Source: Prevotella sp. (GTDB lineage: Bacteria; Bacteroidota; Bacteroidia; Bacteroidales; Bacteroidaceae). From it: DNA of 64,000 nucleotides. Numbering within the stretch: the stretch's first letter is position 1; each line of letters opens with the position of its first letter. A program made the position numbers and the translations under genes. Below are positions 27,354-36,218 of this stretch, piece after piece. The stretch spans positions 100,809 through 164,808 of the forward strand of contig JAFZSL010000040.1 of assembly GCA_017619375.1 (NCBI GenBank), read 5' to 3'. The notes under the pieces are model-generated. The model made no database searches and was not told the origin of the DNA. It worked only from the letters and a program-made list of their open reading frames with translations.

Positions 27354-27896
27354 ATGAAAATGATGATGAGAAAATATGTGATTTTGTGCCTCTTGGCCTT
27401 GACATGTGCAGCAGGATATGCCCAACAGGCCCAACACGTTCTTTTCAAAGGCATCCCGCTCGGTGGAAATCTTGACACTTTTCGCCAACAGATGCTTGAA
27501 AAGGGATTCGCTATCAACGACAGAAGAACGGACGCCCCGGGAACTTGCTCCTTCGTGGGGAAGTTTGCCGGTGACTTCGTGGAGGTCAACTGCATCTTCA
27601 CACCAGAGACAAACACGGTGTGCAAGGTGGGCGTGGACTTCAAAAGATGGACGGTGGTCCTCGACGGTGGGTCCGGGGGCGTCTCGCGCAGCCAGCAGGT
27701 CCAGCGTTTCGAGCAACTGGCCATGTCCATCTCCAATAATTACGGAAAGCCTGCCCAGGATGTGAAGGGGGCGCGGGGTGGAGTGGAGCGCATGGCGGCT
27801 TGGAAGGTGCCAGGCGGTGTCATCCATCTCGTTCAGCACAACATCCAGGGGAAATATGTTACGCTTTCGCTGCTCTTCAGCGAAGGCGGTGTATGA
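27354..27896 (+). CDS. Small exported protein of unknown function
   Basis: 180 residues. A signal peptide (YVILCLLALTCAAGYAQ) is followed by a compact mixed domain beginning HVLFKGIPLGGNLDTFRQQMLEKGF, a pattern seen in several uncharacterised Bacteroidales exported proteins in which a pair of conserved cysteines (about residues 63 and 82, GTCSFVG and NCIFTP) may be structurally important. I do not recognise a family with a known role. It lies 27 bases after the GH92 stop, probably in the same transcript, and is followed by a clear terminator. Confidence 0.7.
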   Translation: MKMMMRKYVILCLLALTCAAGYAQQAQHVLFKGIPLGGNLDTFRQQMLEKGFAINDRRTDAPGTCSFVGKFAGDFVEVNCIFTPETNTVCKVGVDFKRWTVVLDGGSGGVSRSQQVQRFEQLAMSISNNYGKPAQDVKGARGGVERMAAWKVPGGVIHLVQHNIQGKYVTLSLLFSEGGV

Positions 27897-27926
27897 TATA
27901 TAGGTGTAAGAATTCCCCTGAAGTCG

Positions 27927-27949
27927 TAGGGGCGGGTCTTGTGCCCGCC
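27927..27949. repeat. Short GC-rich REP-like hairpin, copy 2
   Basis: GGGCGGG and CCCGCCC (27930-27936 and 27944-27950) form a 7-bp hairpin with a TCTTGTG loop. The same 23-nt word, with two differences, occurs at 600-622. Confidence 0.5.
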
Positions 27950-27960
27950 CGCATCCAATA

Positions 27961-27987
27961 ATCCCCATCTGTCGTGGGGATTTTTTT
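27961..27987 (+). terminator. Rho-independent terminator after the GH92 unit
   Basis: ATCCCCA and TGGGGAT form a perfect 7-bp stem with a 7-nt loop (TCTGTCG), followed by seven T residues. Confidence 0.75.
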
Positions 27988-28120
27988 ATGCATGTCCGGA
28001 ATGTCTTTACAAATCGTCCATGTACCTAAAATCAACCATAATGCACGACAAAATGTTTGTCAATTCTTTAAATTAGCAAACTTTAACATTCGGGCAGAAA
28101 GGTTATTTTAAGATTTTTTA

Positions 28121-28128
28121 TATATTTG
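28121..28128 (+). promoter_or_regulatory. Promoter upstream of the broken gene and first giant dockerin protein
   Basis: TATATTTG matches TAnnTTTG. Transcription would begin near 28135 and run about 370 nt before ATG 28503, passing through the remnant at 28239-28435. The early transcript has AATCTATCAACG, also found (one change) downstream of the promoter of the second giant gene at about 35940. Otherwise nothing is recognisable from 27988 to 28120. Confidence 0.5.
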
Positions 28129-28238
28129 CAAAGGACAAATCTATCAACGTACACCGCCTTTGGCTGAAAACAGCAAAGAGGGGGTGCGAAACCTCATTTA
28201 TTTACCTTATTAACCATTAACATCTTGATAATCAATCC

Positions 28239-28435
28239 ATGACCAATATGAAAAATCATTTGATCAAACTTGTCTTTGCTACGGCTTTTCTGCTGTCGAT
28301 GGTTGCGGAAAACAGCTACGGACAACTGGTGGATGCCGATGTCACTCCATCTTCCGACTCTATGTAGCAAGGATCGATGAGGAGGTGGAGCTAACGCCAA
28401 GCACTACCTTCACCTTCGAGTCTTTGGGGATGTAA
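28239..28435 (+). pseudogene. Remnant of a small exported protein gene (frameshifted)
   Basis: ATG 28239 opens a 42-codon frame that begins with a good signal peptide (HLIKLVFATAFLLSMVA, then YGQ) and stops at TAG 28365. Directly after the stop, another frame continues with sense-like codons (ARIDEEVELTPSTTFTFESL, then GM and TAA at 28433). A single frameshift near 28362-28370 would join the two into a secreted peptide of about 65 residues. It lies between a promoter and the giant dockerin gene. It might instead be a true 42-residue exported peptide or a leader; its identity is unknown. Confidence 0.4.
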
Positions 28436-28502
28436 CCGCACTGGTAAATATCATATTCGGAATATAGGAATTGGAAAAGATAATTCACTAAAAATCAAGT
28501 AT

Positions 28503-31500
28503 ATGAAAACATTGAGAAAAACCATGCTGCTGGCCATGCTGATAGGCATGCTGGTGGCGAATGTGCAAGGAGCGTGGGCTACCATCGTCACTTCGACCTC
28601 CACATTCACCGGCTACACGTTGGGGACGAATGTACTCACGTCGACGGAAGGTACACTCACTTGGACTGCATCCACGGGTGTGAAGTTGCAGGCTGCCATC
28701 TCGCCGCCAACCTTGACAGTGAATGGCAACAAGGTGACGAGCAACTCGTACTACTATTACAACCCCGTCACGGTGGAACTGAACTGTGAGAGTTTGGGGG
28801 ATGACGTGAGAATCTACTATACCACAGATGGCACTATGCCAGACGAGAGCAATGGCACGCTTTATACTGAACCCTTTGAACTCGTAAACTATGACGATAA
28901 TGCGTCTTTGAATGCTATTTCTTATGTTGATGGAAATTTCTCAAATGTTGCAAGTTGGACCTTTTATTACCAACTTGCAGACTTGACCTTCAGTCAAACG
29001 CCTAACAGTTTGTACGACTATCATAACACTACCACCTACGCCACCAAATACGAGCATGCTTTCGACTTGGAACTGGGTGTGCGCAACAACGAGGCCGTCA
29101 TCTCCTATTACCTCAGCGATGAAGGGTCGGCGAACATGCACACCTACACGGGGCCTATCCATATGACCCCGAACCCTAATAAAAATACACAAATTCTTGA
29201 CATCACCGTTTCCTACCAAAATTCAAATGTTACCAGACAATGGGTCGCGAGATACAATTTTGGCTTGAACTCAGACCCTAAGGTCGTGGTCGATGGCGTG
29301 GAATATGCAGGCTATAGTAATAAGCTCACACAACCAGTAACCGTGGCTTTCTCACAGCCGGAAAATACGGAAGACGATGTCGCCATCTACTACAATATGG
29401 GATTAAGTTCAAGAGTCGCCAATGACTATTCAGGTGTGGAAGGCACCGTGACAAGTGGAACCATTACCCACGTGCCTTGGGATGGGAACTCTTTCACCGT
29501 GGATTATCCTTGTGAAATCTCTTTCGTCGCCTACAACGGTGAGGTGTTATCCACAAGAAAGAGTTGTTCTTTTTCTAGCAAAGTCTATCCAACCTACAAC
29601 AACATTGAGGTGCCAGGGGTCGCTTCCAATCCCTACAAGTATTCCCAAAATAGTCCCTTCACCGTCACTTTAGGTTTGAAAGGCACGGGTTATGGCGATT
29701 ACAGCATCTACTACACTTCCACGGAAGACGGTACAGAACCCGCTGAACCGACCGTGGTGAATGGTACTCCATATGATGGCACCGCCTTCAACATCGATGG
29801 AAGGAAACGCATCAAGTGGATTGGTTACAACGGCAGCATTTACTCGTATGGGGCGGATATGGAATTCTTTGTGCAATGTGCGGCTCCCGTCTGTAACATC
29901 CTTACTGGAAATGTGGCTACGGGAGGGTACAACTATCGAAGTAGCATAGAAGTGTCCTTCGGACATGGCAACACCCCCAACTCCACCATCTATTACACGT
30001 TGGACGGCACAGACCCCTCGACAGGAAATGGCATCCTCTATGACGGCAATATTTTCGTGGTGGACACCACCTGTGTGCTGAAGGCCATCGCCTACTGCGA
30101 TGGCGTATTCCCAAGCGACATCATACGAAGAGACATCACCATTACAATTCCTGAACCCAATATTTATCCTTCCGAGTACGAAGCGGCGAACACCAAATAT
30201 GAATACCGAGTTCCCATCTATTTCGGTGAGGCCGCCCAAGTGAAGAGACACTCGTGGGTGCCTTACTTCACCATCGACGGTACTGACCCGCTCACCAGCG
30301 AGACAAGGATTGAAGGGTCGAAGAACAGCAACAACCCTTACTATCTCGACCATACCGCAACCGTGCGCTACGTGTCGGTGGATGGGCGTAGCCATTCTTC
30401 GGTGAAGGACATCACCTATTATGTGAAAGAGAATCCTGGTCTGGCTTTTGAACAAGCGGAATATGTCATTACTTACGGGGAGACATTCGTCTCGCCTGAA
30501 GTGGCCAACCCATACTCCAGGACGCTGAGTTGGAGTTCTTCAGACCCAAATGTGGCAACGGTTGATGAACAAGGCCAGGTGACCATCCTCAAACCTGGCG
30601 AGACAGAGATTTCCGCCTATTCAGAAGGCGACGATGATTTCCAGTGGGGAAGTGCCACTTTCCTGCTCCGTGTCATCCCTGTCGTGCACTTGGGCAACCA
30701 GGAGAACAATAACGAATACAACACTTGTGTGCCGTTGGACGGCCTCACCGTCTTCAAACCCACCCCTGGCAATTACAGCGAAGTGAATATATGGGAATTG
30801 CCTCATATGATGGACGGCAATTTCTACGTTTCGGCCTATTGGCACACAAACAACTATCTTGCAATGTCGGAATATTGGTCGTATGGGGATAACGCATTAC
30901 AAATCAGTTGCTCGCCGATGTATCTGACACCCAACTGGGGCTCCAACATCACAGGTGACTTTGACCAAATGTCCGGATTGGAATTTGGCGGCATGATTTG
31001 CTTCAAGGTGCCCGCTGGAAAAGCAACCATTTCCGTCAGAGGATTCACCGAGAGCACGGATGCATTCCTGGGCATCTGCGTGGCAGGTTGCGAACCAATG
31101 GAGTATACCGGCACCAACATGCAGAACTTCACCTACGAATTCGAGACCGAAGAGGAGGCATGGGCCTATGTCTATGGCGCCAATGTAAGTTATAACGGGC
31201 GGCACGCCTATGTGAACAATGTGGTCTACATTCCCGATGGGGCGGAGTACTATAATGTGAAGGTGGGTGACATGATCGCCAACGGGGACGTTGACATTGA
31301 CTTGCTGGGCGACGGCACCATCGTGTTCCACTGGGGATACCCCACCGAGGAAGAGAGTGAGAACTATGGAGGACCAGGCGGCGACGACATTGTCAATGCC
31401 CCAAGGGGAGCGTCGAAGCGAATAGGTGAAGACGGTGGCGAGGAAGTCGACAAGAGTGTCGCCACCATCATACTGAACAATGCCAACTTCAGCACAACAG

Positions 31501-33719
31501 GAAAGCCAGCCATCGAAGTGAACGGTCTCGATGCAGTGTACTTCCTGCTCGCCGGTGACAACACCCTGAGCAGCACGGGGGCGGCAGCCATCTCCATAGG
31601 CACACTCGAGGGCATGGACACGGAGGGCTGTCAGACCTATTTCTATCCGCATAAACAGGGGGGCACCCACTCGCTCACCATAACTGGAAACAGCAACAAC
31701 GGCATCTATGTCTACAACGGCACACTCAATATGTACGATGTGAAGACCAACATCTACGGAAGCGAATATGGTGTGCTCTTCAATGACTACGAGGAAGACT
31801 TTGGTGGCGGTGGCGAAGCCTACGCAAGAAAGAAATCTGAACCAGCAAAAATACCAAGCAACGTTTCTACCCGTTCGATGTTCCTCGAGGGGGGCGATGT
31901 CTCTCTCACAGGTGGAACAGCAGCCATCTGGGGCGCATACAACTTTAGGTACGACTATTATAATGGCTCCATCTGTGCTTCAGACAAGGATGATTTTGTC
32001 TATTCCTCGGATTTGGATTTCCGTAACTATTATGATGGGGAAGGCGGTGACCTTGGCTTCTGGTATTGTCCGGAGGATGAGGATCCTGACAATTACGACA
32101 ACTGGTCATGGAGATGGTGCAAGTATTTCAGATATGCTGACAGCGATGCTATACTCTTCAAAGTGAAAGTGGGTGATGTCATCGCTTATGGGGACGGCAA
32201 TCTTGACTTGCTGGGCGATGGTACCGTCATGTTCCACTGGGGATACCCCACAGAAGAAGATTGTGGAGAAACTGAAGGTGGAGGCGACATTGCCAATGCA
32301 CCCAGGAAGGTGCAGAAACAAATCGAAAAGAACGTTGACAGGGGAAGCGATTATAATGTCGCAACCATCATACTGAACAACGCCAACCTCAGCACAATAG
32401 GCAAACCGGCCATCGAGGCGAACAGTCTCGACGAGGTGTTCTTCCTCCTTAATGGCGACAACACCCTGAGCAGCACGGGGGCGGCCGCCATCTCTCTGGG
32501 TACCCGTGAGGGCAAGGATTTGGAGGGCAAAGGCTGTCTGGCATTTTTTTACCCGACTAATGAAGTGGGTGCCAATTCGCTCACCATCCCTGACAACAGC
32601 ACCAACGGCATTTATGTTTATAATGGAGCGGTGGTGATGGAAGGTGTGGCGGCCAACATCTCCGGCGACGAATACGGTGTGCTCTTCACAGACTACGAGG
32701 AAGACTTTGGTGGCGGTGGCGAAATCTACGCAAGAAAGAAAACTGGTCCAACCAAACTCCCTCAAGGGATGGATCCTCGTTTCTTGTATCTCAGTGGAGG
32801 CGATGTTTCTCTTAGAGGTGGAACAGCAGCCATCTGGGGCGCATATAACTTCTACTATGACGATGATGAAGGCTCCATCTTTGAATCTGACATGGATGAT
32901 TTTGTCTATTCCGGTTATATGGACTTTGAATCCTACAACGACGGGGAAGGTGGCTGTGTTGGCTTCTGGTATTGTCCAGAGGGTGAGGATCCTGACAATT
33001 ATGACAACTGGCAATGGAGGTGGAGCAAATACCTCCGATATGGTGTGGATCCAATGACTTTCACCGAGCCCAACGAAGATGATGTTGACTTGACTTATCG
33101 CATCACTGACGAAGTGAACCATACCGTAGCCTTGGGGCCCAGCAAGGGTGGCGATGATTACACGACCTCGCTTGGTAAAGTTGGTTATACGTTTGAAGGG
33201 ACAGTGACCATCCCGGCAACGGTGACTCACGACGGTGTTGAATACCAAGTCACCACGTTGGCGCCAAGTGCCTTTGACGGATGTAGCAGCATTTCGTGCA
33301 TAAAGATAGAAGCTGTCATCCAGAGCTTGGGCCAATATGTGTTCTATGACTGCTCATCGATGAAAGAACTTTATCTGTATAACACGACCACGCCGCCTAC
33401 GTTTGATGTGGATACCGATGCAATTCCCTATGTGTTCAATGAAGTCACAGAATGTATCCTTTATGTGCCGGCTGGCAGCAAGGACGCTTACGAGGCTTCA
33501 CCGTGGGCTGACTACTTCACCATCATGGAATTGGACGGCACTCCTCAATTAACGGGAGATGTCAACGGCGATGGAGAGGTGAATATATCCGATGTCACCA
33601 ATTTGGTGAACATGGTCCTGGCAGGAGGATACAGCGATGCGGCAAACATCAATGGAGACGAGTTTGTTAATGTGACTGATGTGACCTTGCTGGTGGATAT
33701 CATCTTAGGCAAGAGATAA
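28503..33719 (+). CDS. Giant secreted multidomain protein with chitobiase-like repeats, Ig-like domain, duplicated module, LRR_5 and dockerin
   Basis: 1738 residues with a signal peptide (LLAMLIGMLVANVQGAWA). Residues about 95-640 hold repeated chitobiase C-terminal-like units (IYYTTDGTMPDES, IYYTLDGTDPSTG, FTIDGTDPLTSE). About 646-735 is a bacterial Ig-like (Big_2) domain with LSWSSSDPNVATVDEQGQV. Two near-identical modules of about 290 residues begin at 919 and 1221 (VKVGDMIANGD and VKVGDVIAYGD, each with LLGDGT and FHWGYPTEE). An LRR_5-like unit is near 1578-1640, and a dockerin-like pair ends the protein (DVNGDGEVNISDVTNLV, about 1685; INGDEFVNVTDVTLLVDIIL, about 1718). Probably cell-surface or secreted. 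No catalytic domain is recognised, so a binding or scaffold role is likely. Confidence 0.85.
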   Translation: MKTLRKTMLLAMLIGMLVANVQGAWATIVTSTSTFTGYTLGTNVLTSTEGTLTWTASTGVKLQAAISPPTLTVNGNKVTSNSYYYYNPVTVELNCESLGDDVRIYYTTDGTMPDESNGTLYTEPFELVNYDDNASLNAISYVDGNFSNVASWTFYYQLADLTFSQTPNSLYDYHNTTTYATKYEHAFDLELGVRNNEAVISYYLSDEGSANMHTYTGPIHMTPNPNKNTQILDITVSYQNSNVTRQWVARYNFGLNSDPKVVVDGVEYAGYSNKLTQPVTVAFSQPENTEDDVAIYYNMGLSSRVANDYSGVEGTVTSGTITHVPWDGNSFTVDYPCEISFVAYNGEVLSTRKSCSFSSKVYPTYNNIEVPGVASNPYKYSQNSPFTVTLGLKGTGYGDYSIYYTSTEDGTEPAEPTVVNGTPYDGTAFNIDGRKRIKWIGYNGSIYSYGADMEFFVQCAAPVCNILTGNVATGGYNYRSSIEVSFGHGNTPNSTIYYTLDGTDPSTGNGILYDGNIFVVDTTCVLKAIAYCDGVFPSDIIRRDITITIPEPNIYPSEYEAANTKYEYRVPIYFGEAAQVKRHSWVPYFTIDGTDPLTSETRIEGSKNSNNPYYLDHTATVRYVSVDGRSHSSVKDITYYVKENPGLAFEQAEYVITYGETFVSPEVANPYSRTLSWSSSDPNVATVDEQGQVTILKPGETEISAYSEGDDDFQWGSATFLLRVIPVVHLGNQENNNEYNTCVPLDGLTVFKPTPGNYSEVNIWELPHMMDGNFYVSAYWHTNNYLAMSEYWSYGDNALQISCSPMYLTPNWGSNITGDFDQMSGLEFGGMICFKVPAGKATISVRGFTESTDAFLGICVAGCEPMEYTGTNMQNFTYEFETEEEAWAYVYGANVSYNGRHAYVNNVVYIPDGAEYYNVKVGDMIANGDVDIDLLGDGTIVFHWGYPTEEESENYGGPGGDDIVNAPRGASKRIGEDGGEEVDKSVATIILNNANFSTTGKPAIEVNGLDAVYFLLAGDNTLSSTGAAAISIGTLEGMDTEGCQTYFYPHKQGGTHSLTITGNSNNGIYVYNGTLNMYDVKTNIYGSEYGVLFNDYEEDFGGGGEAYARKKSEPAKIPSNVSTRSMFLEGGDVSLTGGTAAIWGAYNFRYDYYNGSICASDKDDFVYSSDLDFRNYYDGEGGDLGFWYCPEDEDPDNYDNWSWRWCKYFRYADSDAILFKVKVGDVIAYGDGNLDLLGDGTVMFHWGYPTEEDCGETEGGGDIANAPRKVQKQIEKNVDRGSDYNVATIILNNANLSTIGKPAIEANSLDEVFFLLNGDNTLSSTGAAAISLGTREGKDLEGKGCLAFFYPTNEVGANSLTIPDNSTNGIYVYNGAVVMEGVAANISGDEYGVLFTDYEEDFGGGGEIYARKKTGPTKLPQGMDPRFLYLSGGDVSLRGGTAAIWGAYNFYYDDDEGSIFESDMDDFVYSGYMDFESYNDGEGGCVGFWYCPEGEDPDNYDNWQWRWSKYLRYGVDPMTFTEPNEDDVDLTYRITDEVNHTVALGPSKGGDDYTTSLGKVGYTFEGTVTIPATVTHDGVEYQVTTLAPSAFDGCSSISCIKIEAVIQSLGQYVFYDCSSMKELYLYNTTTPPTFDVDTDAIPYVFNEVTECILYVPAGSKDAYEASPWADYFTIMELDGTPQLTGDVNGDGEVNISDVTNLVNMVLAGGYSDAANINGDEFVNVTDVTLLVDIILGKR

Positions 33720-33757
33720 TCATCATTTTCCCTTGGGAATGTATTCCCAACCAAAAT

Positions 33758-33795
33758 CATCGGGGGATGGCCTGAAGCCATCCCCCGATGTTCTT
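33758..33795. terminator. Perfect 14-bp stem-loop after the giant gene
   Basis: CATCGGGGGATGGC pairs perfectly with GCCATCCCCCGATG around CTGAA. The T tract is weak, but the stem is strong and sits just past the stop between convergent genes. A second small palindrome (TTGGGAAT/ATTCCCAA, 33734-33751) lies immediately before it. Confidence 0.65.
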
Positions 33796-33808
33796 GAATC
33801 AATCTTCA

Positions 33809-33869
33809 AAGTTGCGATTAAGCGAGAGCAGACCAAGCTTGCTTGGTGTCTGCCGAGCGAGAGCAACTT
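33809..33869. repeat. REP-like hairpin element, copy 1
   Basis: A 61-nt imperfect palindrome: AAGTTGC pairs with GCAACTT at the ends, GCAGA with TCTGC inside, and CAAGC with GCTTG near the tip. Closely similar copies occur at 48506-48660 (two in tandem) and 63904-63964. It is followed by a run of 7-bp units (AAATCTC type) to about 33920. It lies between convergent genes. Confidence 0.75.
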
Positions 33870-33925
33870 CGAGCGTAGCTCAATCTCAAATCTCAAATCT
33901 CAAATCTTCAATCTTAAATATCTCT

Positions 33926-35185
33926 CTACTTCACGCTATCACACCGCTTGGTGTAGTATTGCTTGAAGTCAGACCATTTGTAATAGGGGTATTGGGTTGT
34001 GGGTACCGGCAGGCTGGCTTCTGCTCCGTTGAGCAAGCATTTCACGAGGATGTCGGAACTTTTCTTGCTACGGTAGAAAATCAATTGGATGTTGGAGGCC
34101 TTGCAGGTCTCCCAACTCTGGTAGCAGTTCTTCACTTCGTAGGGGTCCAACGGATCCTTGTCGGCGCCATTGATGCCCATCAATATGGTGAGCGGTCCCA
34201 GGCAGGTGTCGTGGCCGAAGCGCAAGTCGGCAATGTGGTCGCTGCTGCCAGTGAACACGGCATCGGCCTTCTTGATGATGTCCTCAAGGATGGGAATCAT
34301 GTCGTTCTGGTCGGGGAACAGCCAGGAGTAAGTGCCGAGGTTGGAGCCCTCCCACTGTTGTGCCAACTCCTCGTCGGTGACGATGTTGCCCATCATGCCC
34401 TCATGGCCGATGTTGGGGAGAGAGGTGTAGAGGTTGACGAGGTCTTCGCCCAGGCGCCTGACATTGCCCGGCAGGCCTTCGGTGCTGGTGAAGACACGGG
34501 AGATGACCTTTTCGCGGAGCGTGTTCTCGCCCTTGAACTGGTCGCGGTTTTGTTCGTAACGGGGTTTCGACTTGGGCCACGTGCGGCGCAACGGGTTCTG
34601 CCTGTCTGTCGGCACTACACCGTCAAGGGTGAAGCGGGAGGACTGTTCCCGAATTTCTATCTTTGGATTGCACTGCACCAATTCCTGGCAGAAGGCCGAC
34701 ATGCTGATGACGCAGCGCCCGGTGAGGGAAGAGATGGCCAGCACGTTGCCACCTTTCTTGAATACCTCCGGGAAACGGTTGTACATCAAGCGTGCGATGC
34801 CTTGGTGCTGCTCCCATCCCAGATCGCTCAATTCGCTGACACCAGTCTTCAATTCTTCCTTGGCAGCAGAGAACTTCTCATAGAATGCCTCGCCGGCAGC
34901 GGTGAGTTGGTGGTTGTTGTGGGCGAAGGTCAGCACGGAGTCCATAGTGTTGTAAAGCAAGGCATTCCAATAGTAGCGCGAACCATGTCGGCCATAGTGG
35001 CTGATGTAGAATGGCTTGTAACCTTTGGGAGCCTTCGTCAGGTTGGTGGGTTGCGACACGTATGGATAGTCGGTGCCATAGGCTTTGCGTGGGTCGGCCT
35101 TGAGCTGGTCCAGCGCTGACATTCCTTGAGCCCATGTCGTCAGGGTGAGGAATGTGAGGAAAAGGGTCGTGAAAACTTTTTTCAT
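33926..35185 (-). CDS. Secreted histidine-type acid phosphatase (branch 2 / phytase-like)
   Basis: 419 residues with a signal peptide (VFTTLFLTFLTLTTWAQG). The catalytic motif HYGRHGSRYYW (about 63-73) has the RHGxR of histidine phosphatases, with the phospho-accepting histidine. The later FGHDTCLGPL (about 319-328) has the HD proton-donor pair of branch 2 enzymes. Such enzymes remove phosphate from phytate, inositol phosphates or other organic phosphates in the periplasm or outside the cell. The substrate is not settled; the Bacteroidetes MINPP-like enzymes are the likeliest relatives. It is transcribed alone, convergent with the giant dockerin gene. Confidence 0.85.
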   Translation of the reverse strand: MKKVFTTLFLTFLTLTTWAQGMSALDQLKADPRKAYGTDYPYVSQPTNLTKAPKGYKPFYISHYGRHGSRYYWNALLYNTMDSVLTFAHNNHQLTAAGEAFYEKFSAAKEELKTGVSELSDLGWEQHQGIARLMYNRFPEVFKKGGNVLAISSLTGRCVISMSAFCQELVQCNPKIEIREQSSRFTLDGVVPTDRQNPLRRTWPKSKPRYEQNRDQFKGENTLREKVISRVFTSTEGLPGNVRRLGEDLVNLYTSLPNIGHEGMMGNIVTDEELAQQWEGSNLGTYSWLFPDQNDMIPILEDIIKKADAVFTGSSDHIADLRFGHDTCLGPLTILMGINGADKDPLDPYEVKNCYQSWETCKASNIQLIFYRSKKSSDILVKCLLNGAEASLPVPTTQYPYYKWSDFKQYYTKRCDSVK

Positions 35186-35340
35186 GGAGTAATGATGTTT
35201 GATGTATGTTAGTCAGAATCGCAGCAATGACGCGAGGACATCGCAAATTTGCCGTAAAAGTATGAAAAAAATGGAAAACTACAAAATATTTCTGACAAAA
35301 ACAGAAAATCCACCAAGAATGACTTGACGGAGACAATAAC

Positions 35341-35810
35341 AAGGCGCCTTTGGCGCATATAGTCCTTTTAGTCCTTATAGTCCGTAGACCGATTGAGAAC
35401 GGCTTTCCGCAGGGGGGACGGGAAGAATCACGTCTCTACAGTGCCACGGTGGGTTTGGGGCTTTCTATAAATGCCAACGAATGCCCCAAAGAAACACAAG
35501 GCGCCTTTGGCGCATATAGTCCTTTTAGTCCTTAAAGTCCGTAGACCGATTGAGAACGGCTTTCCGCAGGGGGGACGGGAAGATTCATGTCTCTACAGTG
35601 CCACGGCGGGTTTGGGGCTTTCTATAAATGCCAACGAATGCCCCAAAGAAACACAAGGCGCCTTTGGCGCATATAGTCCTTTTAGTCCTTAAAGTCCGTA
35701 GACCGATTGAGAACGGCTTTCCGCAGGGGGGACGGGAAGAATCACGTCTCTACAGTGCCACGGCGGGTTTGGGCTTTCTATAAATGCCAACGAATGCCCC
35801 AAAGAAACAC
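35341..35810. repeat. Three tandem copies of a 157-bp intergenic repeat
   Basis: Near-identical units start at 35341, 35498 and 35655 (157, 157 and about 156 bp). Each begins with the palindrome GGCGCCTTTGGCGC, then has three 9-bp steps (TATAGTCCT type), a GACGGGAAGA..CACGTCTCTAC segment and a tail ending in CCCCAAAGAAACACA. Short frames of 61-73 codons run through the units but have no coding signs and cross unit borders. Differences between units are single-base, so the array is recent. No spacer sequences, so not CRISPR. Confidence 0.85.
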
Positions 35811-35892
35811 AGCAAATATCCCAATATGGCGGCCTTGAGGCTCATCAAGGACTCTGTCGATTATTCTTTTTTTGTAAAAAAAAGGGGTAAAA

Positions 35893-35924
35893 TTTGTCGG
35901 TGTCAGCCTTTATTCTTACTTTTG
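35893..35924 (+). promoter_or_regulatory. Promoter of the Ntn-hydrolase/DUF285 giant gene
   Basis: TTTG at 35893-35896 and TACTTTTG at 35917-35924, spaced 20 nt, one of the best matches in the window. The leader to the start codon is about 285 nt. Confidence 0.7.
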
Positions 35925-36036
35925 CAAATTAAAAAAACAATCTACCAACGATTTGCCAATACCTGTCTGGAAGGAAGGCCGTGATGCATTCCTGTTTTTC
36001 TAACTCAAAGGCTATTGTATCGTGAAGTTTTAAAAG

Positions 36037-36216
36037 ATGAGCATACGTTTAGAGCAGCTTTATTGTTTGACTCTCTGTGGCACATGCTTCATGTGGAGGA
36101 TGCCACGGCAGAAACAGTCGTCAGAGGCACCGGTGAAGGGTGTTTCGCTGATGTCACGGCGGTGGTGGATATGTTTCTTGGCTCCCATTTTTCTGAATAA
36201 ACGGAAAGGAGATTGA
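36037..36216 (+). CDS. Possible 59-residue leader ORF upstream of the giant gene
   Basis: Within the long leader, ATG 36037 opens a 59-codon frame (starting MSIRLEQLYCLTLCG) that ends with TGA at 36214-36216, touching the giant gene's start region. It is basic and has a hydrophobic segment (WWICFLAPIFL). A different frame across the same bases is also open (36015-36200), so the reading is uncertain. It may be a regulatory leader peptide coupled to the next start, or a remnant. Confidence 0.25.
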   Translation: MSIRLEQLYCLTLCGTCFMWRMPRQKQSSEAPVKGVSLMSRRWWICFLAPIFLNKRKGD

Positions 36217-36218
36217 TG

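Noticed and set aside
32106-33335. 409-codon antisense frame in the first giant gene
   Set aside because: Shadow of the duplicated module; no domain or start signal.
33788-35119. 443-codon open frame antisense to the histidine phosphatase
   Set aside because: A shadow frame of a well-supported secreted enzyme gene; no signal peptide or recognisable domain.
35350-35692. Short open frames of 61-73 codons inside the 157-bp repeats
   Set aside because: They cross repeat borders, have no start context and translate the 9-bp and GC-rich repeat itself.
35341-35810. CRISPR-like repeat array
   Set aside because: Units are 157 bp and directly abutting, with no unique spacers and no cas genes nearby.
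36015-36200. TTG-initiated 61-codon frame in the giant gene leader
   Set aside because: Weak start, no ribosome site; the overlapping ATG frame at 36037 is the slightly better candidate, and neither is firmly supported.
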